From Paracoccaceae bacterium (lineage in GTDB: Bacteria > Pseudomonadota > Alphaproteobacteria > Rhodobacterales > Rhodobacteraceae): a stretch of 41,653 nt of DNA. Below the pieces are notes generated by a model that saw only the letters and a list, made by a program, of their open reading frames with translations, had not been told where the DNA came from and made no database searches. This document shows positions 36,157 to 41,653 of the stretch, one piece after another. Position numbers and translations under genes: made by a program. The stretch covers positions 1 to 41,653 of the forward strand of contig JAHRVG010000067.1 in the NCBI GenBank assembly GCA_019090795.1, given 5' to 3'. Position 1 is the stretch's first letter. The number at the start of each line of letters is the position of its first letter.

Positions 36157-37770
36157 CTAATCGGAAAGGCTGGCCAGCAACCCCAGCGTCGAGCCATCAT
36201 GTGGATCTTCGGTCTGCTCGCCGTTGACCAAAGGTAGCAACCGGTTAGCCAGAACTTTTCCCAATTCGACGCCCCATTGATCAAAGCTGTTAATGCCCCA
36301 GATCACCCCCTCGACAAAGACACGATGTTCGTAGAGCGCGATGATTTTCCCCAATGTGCGAGGTGTTAGTTGGTCATACATCAAGGTAACGCTAGGGCGG
36401 TTGCCGTCAAAGACGCGGTGTGCCGCCTGTCGATCCAGCTCTGCGCCGCTAAAGCCTTTGCTGCGCATTAACTCGCAGGCGCGCATCTTGCCGCGACCGC
36501 GCATCAAGGCTTCTGATTGGGCCAGACAATTGGCCACCAGAATGTTATGCTGATGGGCCAATTCCGCTTCATGTCCGCGCCGCGCAATCATGAATTCGCA
36601 GGGGATAACGCGGGTTCCTTGATGGATCAGCTGATAAAACGCGTGCTGCCCGTTTGTGCCCGGCTCCCCCCAAACAACAGGGCCGGATTTATGCTCCAAC
36701 GCGCTGCCATCCATGGCCACGCCTTTGCCATTACTCTCCATATCGAGCTGCTGCAGATAGGCGGGCAGGCGGGCAAGGCGTTGATCATAGGGTAACACTG
36801 CACGGGTGTTATAACCGCAGATATTGGAATGCCAGATACCGACAAGCCCCAGCAAAACCGGCAGGTTTTGCGCAAGGGGCATGGTGCGGAAATGGACGTC
36901 CATTTCCTCGGCACCGAGCAGAAATTCGGTGAAATCATCCGGTCCGATGGCCAGCAACAGGCTCAGGCCAATTGGCCCCCAAACCGAGTAGCGCCCCCCG
37001 ACCCAATCCTCAAAACCAAACACCCGATCCGCTGCAATGCCAAAAGCGGCGGTTTTGTCTTCGGCGGTGGATAGTGCCACCAGATGTTTGCCAATGTCCG
37101 CCTTGGCAACAGCGCCTTGCAGCCAGAGCTTGGCCGTTTGGGCATTGGTCATGGTTTCGGTGGTGGTGAAGGTTTTCGAGGCCACAATCACCAGTGTCGT
37201 TGCGGGGGGCAGGCCCTCCAGTGTATCGGTAATATCTGCGCCATCAATGTTGGAAATGAAATGGCAGCGCGGCCCGTCGCTATAGGGCGACAGTGCCACC
37301 GTTGCCATCACCGGCCCAAGATCAGAGCCGCCAATGCCGATGTTGACCACATCGGTGAACTTCTGCCCGTTCGCCGCCGATATCGCGCCGCTGCGCAGGT
37401 TCGTAGCAAAATTTTTCAACCGGGCCAGTGTGGCCAAGACTTCGGGCATCACGTCTTCGCCTTCTACCAAAACCGGCCCACCCGACAGGTTGCGCAGGGC
37501 TGTGTGCAACACAGCGCGGCCTTCGGTTTCATTGATCAAGGCACCACTGAACATGGCATCGCGGCGGGTTTCGACGCCAGTTTGCTGTGCCAGTTCAAGA
37601 AGGGCATCAAGTATTTCCGCATCAAGGGAAGTTTTGGAATAATCAAATAACAGATCGCCACAACGCTTGGAAAAATCCTCGAATCTCCTTGGATCATTTT
37701 CAAATAATTGTGATAAAATGCGCCCGCCGCGTTCTTGGTGCAAATCCTGAAGTCTCTTCCAAGCGGCCAT
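36157..37770 (-). CDS. pgi: Glucose-6-phosphate isomerase
   Basis: A 537-residue PGI interconverting glucose-6-phosphate and fructose-6-phosphate. Motifs: [13 protein letters not shown] (~145), [13 protein letters not shown] (~202-214), [15 protein letters not shown] (~262-276), and the second signature [13 protein letters not shown] near 500. ATG 37770 is preferred to ATG 37776 because AAAGGG lies 6 nt before the former and abuts the latter. Third gene of zwf-pgl-pgi, 10 nt after pgl; together they channel hexose phosphate into 6-phosphogluconate. The 3' end faces the truncated binding-protein remnant. Confidence 0.96.
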   Translation of the reverse strand: MAAWKRLQDLHQERGGRILSQLFENDPRRFEDFSKRCGDLLFDYSKTSLDAEILDALLELAQQTGVETRRDAMFSGALINETEGRAVLHTALRNLSGGPVLVEGEDVMPEVLATLARLKNFATNLRSGAISAANGQKFTDVVNIGIGGSDLGPVMATVALSPYSDGPRCHFISNIDGADITDTLEGLPPATTLVIVASKTFTTTETMTNAQTAKLWLQGAVAKADIGKHLVALSTAEDKTAAFGIAADRVFGFEDWVGGRYSVWGPIGLSLLLAIGPDDFTEFLLGAEEMDVHFRTMPLAQNLPVLLGLVGIWHSNICGYNTRAVLPYDQRLARLPAYLQQLDMESNGKGVAMDGSALEHKSGPVVWGEPGTNGQHAFYQLIHQGTRVIPCEFMIARRGHEAELAHQHNILVANCLAQSEALMRGRGKMRACELMRSKGFSGAELDRQAAHRVFDGNRPSVTLMYDQLTPRTLGKIIALYEHRVFVEGVIWGINSFDQWGVELGKVLANRLLPLVNGEQTEDPHDGSTLGLLASLSD

Positions 37771-37780
37771 TATCATCCCT

Positions 37781-38467
37781 TTAATCAGCGTAATGGACCA
37801 AAACCGGTCCTTTTCTATTTAACACAATGCGAACAGGGGCTTTTTCCACAGGCCCAGCTTGGCAGGCGCGCGCATAGGCCTCCTGTTTCTGTTTGCCTGC
37901 AATCAGAATATGCACAGTTCCGGCATTCTGCAAGACCGGAGCTGTCAGTGTCAGGCGGGTTTCTGGCACCCCCGGTGCGCGCATAGGCAGCAAAGGCGGC
38001 GCGGTGTCGCTTAGGGCCTGCTCCAACAGATCAGCACCGGGAAATAAAGAGGCCGTGTGCATGTCTGCGCCCATTCCCAGCACGCAAACATCAAGCGGCA
38101 GTACAGCCTGAATACCCGCTGAAAGTTGGGCTAATACCTGTTCCGCGGAATCCGCTTCTTTGTACAGGGCCACCAGTGTGGCCGCCTTGGCATTGTCCTG
38201 CAACAGAGCCTCGCGCAGCAGGCGGGTGTTGGAACGCACGCAGGTTTCGGGCACGAACCGCTCGTCCGTTAGCAAAACCGAGACTTTGGCCCAATCAAGC
38301 GGCGATTTCCGCAAAATCTCGAAAAATGGCGCAGGCGTTGTACCCCCTGGCACCGCCAGAACTGCCTTGCCGCGGGTTTTAAGGGCTTGGCGCAGGTCGG
38401 CCTCGACCACATGGGCCAAACCCTCAAACAGTGCGGTGCGACCGGGGTATTCGATCCAGTCGCTCAT
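37781..38467 (-). CDS. pgl: 6-phosphogluconolactonase
   Basis: A 228-residue DevB-type lactonase hydrolysing 6-phosphogluconolactone to 6-phosphogluconate. Family lines: [16 protein letters not shown] (~38-53), [26 protein letters not shown] (~65-90) and [18 protein letters not shown] (~132-149, with the catalytic His). It belongs to the glucosamine-6-phosphate isomerase-like fold. The start overlaps the end of zwf by 4 nt. Confidence 0.95.
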   Translation of the reverse strand: MSDWIEYPGRTALFEGLAHVVEADLRQALKTRGKAVLAVPGGTTPAPFFEILRKSPLDWAKVSVLLTDERFVPETCVRSNTRLLREALLQDNAKAATLVALYKEADSAEQVLAQLSAGIQAVLPLDVCVLGMGADMHTASLFPGADLLEQALSDTAPPLLPMRAPGVPETRLTLTAPVLQNAGTVHILIAGKQKQEAYARACQAGPVEKAPVRIVLNRKGPVLVHYAD

Positions 38468-39918
38468 GCTTTGATCTTGCGCCAGCGTCGCCCATCGCGG
38501 TGCAGCAACATCAGCGCGTCGTCGGGGCCGGAACTTGCCGGATCATAGGGCAGGGGGCGCTGGTGCGATCGCTGCCAGCCGTGGATGATCGGATCAACCC
38601 AGGCCCAAGCTGCTTCTACCTCGTCGCCGCGCATAAACAAGGTCTGGTCGCCTCGAATCACATCCATAATCAGCCGCTCATAGGCGTCTGGCAGAAAGGA
38701 AAACTGTTCCCCTAAAGCTTCGGAAAAGGCCATGTCCAGCGGCACTTCGGTCAGGCGCATACCACCGGGGCCGGGTTCCTTGATGGTGACGCGTAGAGTT
38801 ATGCCCTCATCCGGTTGCAGGCGGATCACCAGAACGTTGCCCTTGCGATTGAATTCACCCTCGAATATGGAATGCGGTGGGTCTTTGAACACTACGGCGA
38901 TTTCCGACATTCTTGCGCGCAACCGCTTGCCGGTGCGCAGATAAAATGGCGTGCCGGCCCAACGCCAATTGGCGATGTTGACTTTCAATGCGATATAACT
39001 TTCAGTCAGGCTGTCGGGATCTTCTGCATGATCCAGATAACTGTCATTATTCTTTTCACCGCTATACTGGCCGCGTACGTAATCGCTCTCGGGGACTGGT
39101 TCCAGAGCACGAATAACCTTGAGCTTTTCATCCCTAACCGCATCCGCGCTGTATTTTGATGGTGGTTCCATTGCCGTCAGACACAGCAGTTGCATCAAGT
39201 GGTTCTGCACCATATCCCGCATTGCCCCGGATTTGTTGTAATAGGCCCCACGCCCGGCAATGCCCAGATCTTCGGCCACGGTGATTTGCACGTGATCCAC
39301 ATGCTGTGCATTCCACAAGGGTTCAAACAGCGCATTGCCAAAACGTATCGCCATCAGGTTTTGCACGGTTTCCTTGCCTAGGTAGTGATCAATCCGGTAA
39401 ATCTGGTGCTCGTCAAAACAAGAAGTCAGATCCCTGTTCAGCGCCTGCGCCGAGGTCAGATCATGGCCAAAAGGTTTTTCAACCACAATCCGGCTGTTTT
39501 CGTCCGTTAGCTTGTGTTTGGTCAGTTTGTGGGAAATCTCGCCAAACAGGTTTGGCCCGACCGAGAAATAGAATGCAGAAATCACCCCCTTGCGCAGGTG
39601 TCTTTTGAGCTGTTTCCAACCGTCATCTGCAAAAACGTCAAGTTTCTCATAGTCCAGCATCGCCAAAAACAGGTCTAATCCTTGGGTGTTGCAACGGCTG
39701 TCTTTCACGTATTCGGTGATTGCCTTACGGGCAAAGGCGCGAAAGCCATCCGCATTGATATCGGTGCGCGATGCTCCGATAATACGTGCGTCGCTAGGCA
39801 ATTGCCCCGCACACATGCGCCGGTACAACCCCGGCAGGATTTTGCGCTGTGCCAAATCTCCGGTAGCGCCGAGGATTACCAAATCAAACGGATCGACGGG
39901 AATTGTTTTTGCGACCAT
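38464..39918 (-). CDS. zwf: Glucose-6-phosphate 1-dehydrogenase
   Basis: A 484-residue G6PD making 6-phosphogluconolactone and NAD(P)H. The dinucleotide loop LGATGDLAQRKILPGLYRR is at ~17-35, VVEKPFGHDL near 145-154, the active-site signature RIDHYLGKETVQNLMAIRFGN at ~175-195, and the conserved C-terminal WAWVDPIIHGW near 450. It leads the zwf-pgl-pgi operon. In organisms of this group this feeds the Entner-Doudoroff route; edd and eda are not in the window. A LacI-type palindrome lies 25 nt upstream of the ATG. Confidence 0.97.
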   Translation of the reverse strand: MVAKTIPVDPFDLVILGATGDLAQRKILPGLYRRMCAGQLPSDARIIGASRTDINADGFRAFARKAITEYVKDSRCNTQGLDLFLAMLDYEKLDVFADDGWKQLKRHLRKGVISAFYFSVGPNLFGEISHKLTKHKLTDENSRIVVEKPFGHDLTSAQALNRDLTSCFDEHQIYRIDHYLGKETVQNLMAIRFGNALFEPLWNAQHVDHVQITVAEDLGIAGRGAYYNKSGAMRDMVQNHLMQLLCLTAMEPPSKYSADAVRDEKLKVIRALEPVPESDYVRGQYSGEKNNDSYLDHAEDPDSLTESYIALKVNIANWRWAGTPFYLRTGKRLRARMSEIAVVFKDPPHSIFEGEFNRKGNVLVIRLQPDEGITLRVTIKEPGPGGMRLTEVPLDMAFSEALGEQFSFLPDAYERLIMDVIRGDQTLFMRGDEVEAAWAWVDPIIHGWQRSHQRPLPYDPASSGPDDALMLLHRDGRRWRKIKA

Positions 39919-39943
39919 GGGCTTGGCTCCTGAAAATCCTTTT

Positions 39944-39957
39944 CGTTATCGCTAACG
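39944..39957. promoter_or_regulatory. LacI-type operator upstream of zwf
   Basis: CGTTA-TCGC-TAACG has perfect 5-bp arms around a CG-centred core, very like LacI-family operators (GTTAnCGnTAAC). It lies 25 nt upstream of zwf. CceR, a LacI-type regulator of Rhodobacter sphaeroides that controls Entner-Doudoroff genes, is the obvious candidate; its consensus is recalled from memory, not checked. Confidence 0.55.
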
Positions 39958-40088
39958 GCTTATGGGTGTCCCTGCAAGCGCAGATTCATGTTGAAAAAAA
40001 TCACAAAACCGTGGTCGGGTACAGCTAGCCTTTGATTTTACGCCACTTCCATAGTAGCGAGTAGGCCAGCAATCAGGCAGGCCCGTCA

Positions 40089-41042
40089 ATGAACGATCAG
40101 AATTTATCAATGGAACCCCTTGGCAAGTTTCAGGATCCGGATATCACCGCCAAAGGCGAGGCCCGGGCCGAGGTTGCGTTGCAGGGGGCCACGACCCTTT
40201 GGTTCAATACGGGAACCCTGTGCAATATCGAATGTGTGAACTGCTACATCGACAGCTCGCCCACCAACGACGCACTGGTTTATATCACGGTCGCAGAGGT
40301 TGCGGGATACCTCGACCAGATCTCCGAACGCGGTTGGCCGACCAAGGAAATTGCGTTTACCGGTGGTGAACCGTTTATGAATCCGGCAATGATCGACATT
40401 GCCCGCCTGTGTTTGCAACGCGGTTATGAGGTGTTGATTCTGACCAATGCAATGTTGCCGATGATGCGCAAAAAGATGCGCGCGGGGCTGGTGAAATTGC
40501 AGGCGGAGTTTGGTGACAAGCTGACTTTGCGCATATCTCTGGATCACTTTTTGCAACAAAACCACGATGACATGCGTGGCAAAGGGTCGTTTCTAATCAC
40601 CCTGCGCGGCATGGAATGGTTGCGTGATCAGGGTATTCGCCTGGCCGTGGCTGCGCGTACGCTTTGGGGGGATACCGAGGCCGAGAGCCGGGCAGGCTTT
40701 GATGCACTTTATTCAACGCATGGCTTTGCCATTGATCCGTATAATCCGGGCATGACTGTGTTGTTTCCAGAAATGGATGAACTGGTTGAAGTTCCTGAAA
40801 TTACAACGGATTGCTGGGGTATCCTCGACAAGAATCCGGATGATGTAATGTGCGCTTCCTCGCGTATGGTGGTCAAGCGCAGGGGGGCGAAGAACCTGAC
40901 GGTTCTGGCCTGTACCCTGCTCCCCTATGATGCGCAATTCGAATTGGGCGAAACACTGGAACAGGCAGAGGGAGCGGTGAAACTGAACCACCCCCATTGT
41001 GCCAAGTTCTGCGTGCTGGGCGGGGCCAGCTGCTCGGTCTAA
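40089..41042 (+). CDS. Radical SAM protein of unknown function
   Basis: A 317-residue radical SAM enzyme. The cluster-binding CxxxCxxC is C45-NIE-C49-VN-C52, followed by Y53; ITxTGGEPFMNP (~96) is the SAM-amino-group GGE motif, and LTNAMLP and LRISLDHF follow as barrel strands. The C-terminal third holds six further cysteines (C242, C255, C275, C304, C308, C315), the last three in HPHCAKFCVLGGASCSV, suggesting a SPASM/twitch-like auxiliary Fe-S site. No peptide precursor gene is visible next to it. Its stop overlaps that of the convergent corrinoid-activation gene by 4 nt (CTAA). Confidence 0.85.
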   Translation: MNDQNLSMEPLGKFQDPDITAKGEARAEVALQGATTLWFNTGTLCNIECVNCYIDSSPTNDALVYITVAEVAGYLDQISERGWPTKEIAFTGGEPFMNPAMIDIARLCLQRGYEVLILTNAMLPMMRKKMRAGLVKLQAEFGDKLTLRISLDHFLQQNHDDMRGKGSFLITLRGMEWLRDQGIRLAVAARTLWGDTEAESRAGFDALYSTHGFAIDPYNPGMTVLFPEMDELVEVPEITTDCWGILDKNPDDVMCASSRMVVKRRGAKNLTVLACTLLPYDAQFELGETLEQAEGAVKLNHPHCAKFCVLGGASCSV

Positions 41043-41653
41043 TCGCGCCGCTTGCGCCGCCGCCTGCCGCCCTCATTCCCCTTGTTGAAATTAATCTCGG
41101 GCAGGGTCACGATGCTGGCCAGAATCGGGAACGGCTCGACTGCGTTGGGAATGTTGGAAGCATTGACGAAGTGTTCCTGAAAGCGCGGTTCAATGGCGGT
41201 TTCCACTTTGCCGATTTCCCGAACAACCCTTTCAATATCGCGCCTCGCATCGGTGTTCAGCAGGGCAATCCGCGCGCCGGTTCCGGCCGCATTGCCTGCT
41301 GATGTTACTTTGTCCAACGTGCAATCGGGGATCATCCCCAGCACCATCGCGTGTTTTGGGCTGATATGGGCACCAAAGGCACCCGCCAACACAATGCGAT
41401 CTACCTTGTCGACGTCAAATTTGTCCATCAACAGCCGTGCGCCGGAATAGAGCGCGGCCTTGGCCATCTGGATTTCGCGAATGTCAGTATTGGTGACGGT
41501 GATTTTTGGCCCGCCCTCGTTGCTGCCATCCCAAACCAGATAGGAATTGGTGCGCCCGTCCTGAAAACAGCGCTCGGTGCCGGTTTGCGCGGCGGAACCG
41601 ATCAGCCCAGGCCCGTCGACAATGCCCGTTATGCGCATTTCCGCGACCAGCTC
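41039..41653 (-). CDS. Corrinoid activation/regeneration protein (DUF4445/ASKHA), C-terminal part
   Basis: The frame is open to the right edge, so the 5' part, including any [2Fe-2S] domain, is outside. About 204 residues are visible: ELVAEMRITGIVDGPGLI, ITVTNTDIREIQMAKAALYSGARLLM, IVLAGAFGAHISPKHAMVLGMIPD and VTSAGNAAGTGARIALLNTDAR, which are the closing strands of the ASKHA ATPase domain of RACo/RamA-type proteins. These reductively activate Co(II) corrinoid methyl-transfer proteins using ATP. The tail is strongly basic (GGRRRRKRRD). An internal ATG at 41638 is not the start. Methyltransferase partners presumably lie beyond the edge. Confidence 0.85.
   Translation of the reverse strand, partial: ELVAEMRITGIVDGPGLIGSAAQTGTERCFQDGRTNSYLVWDGSNEGGPKITVTNTDIREIQMAKAALYSGARLLMDKFDVDKVDRIVLAGAFGAHISPKHAMVLGMIPDCTLDKVTSAGNAAGTGARIALLNTDARRDIERVVREIGKVETAIEPRFQEHFVNASNIPNAVEPFPILASIVTLPEINFNKGNEGGRRRRKRRD

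Overview
The window looks like a chromosomal segment from a marine alphaproteobacterium of the Rhodobacteraceae (Roseobacter-type). The inference rests on gene order and protein style. There is an lptF-lptG-lptD-surA-pdxA-rsmA block divergent from pepA-holC, prfA-prmC followed by a DUF4167 gene, a rodZ-like gene next to ispG, hemA encoding the glycine-dependent (C4) aminolevulinate synthase, and a zwf-pgl-pgi operon. Base composition is moderate. No phage, transposase, CRISPR or integrase gene is visible.

Layout. Positions 1-8142 (minus strand) hold one uninterrupted open frame of at least 2714 codons that runs off the left edge: a giant RTX-type calcium-binding secreted protein with a long non-repetitive N-terminus and two different classes of repeat module. 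Next come a divergent YegD-like Hsp70-family ATPase, a small conserved hypothetical gene and an aspartate aminotransferase. A second RTX protein (11352-13298, minus) fuses a FAS1 (fasciclin) domain to two RTX blocks, each followed by a serralysin-like tail. From 13.6 to 21.9 kb, mainly plus strand, are housekeeping genes: sdhE, a MarR/LdtR-like regulator, hemA, a rodZ-like gene, ispG, a DUF1499 gene, prfA, prmC and a DUF4167 gene. A small secreted Cys-rich protein is encoded on the opposite strand and overlaps the end of the DUF1499 gene. From 22.0 to 29.4 kb (minus) is the outer-membrane biogenesis operon, followed by divergent pepA-holC.

The stretch from 31.5 to 36.15 kb is the most accessory-looking. 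It holds a HpaI-type aldolase and a fumarylacetoacetate-hydrolase-family gene (minus), a tRNA-Gly(CCC), and an acyl-CoA-ligase-like gene translationally coupled to an SDR gene (plus). Directly after the SDR gene, in the position expected for a coupled third gene, is a short piece that reads like the signal peptide and first strand of a Leu/Ile/Val-type ABC substrate-binding protein and then loses all resemblance. I interpret this as a deletion scar. It is followed by the convergent zwf-pgl-pgi operon (glucose-6-phosphate to the Entner-Doudoroff/pentose phosphate pathways), which has a LacI-type palindrome just upstream of zwf. The right end carries a radical SAM protein with six extra cysteines and, convergent to it, the C-terminal half of a corrinoid-activation (RACo/RamA-like, DUF4445) protein cut by the window edge.

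The main candidates for something new are the two-class modular architecture of the giant RTX protein and its unassigned N-terminus, the FAS1-RTX protein with its duplicated secretion-type tail, the uncharacterised radical SAM protein, a perfect TATGACA-N3-TGTCATA palindrome between the MarR gene and hemA, the LacI-type operator at zwf, and the deletion scar downstream of the ligase-SDR pair. All functional statements come from reading motifs by eye; no database search was run.
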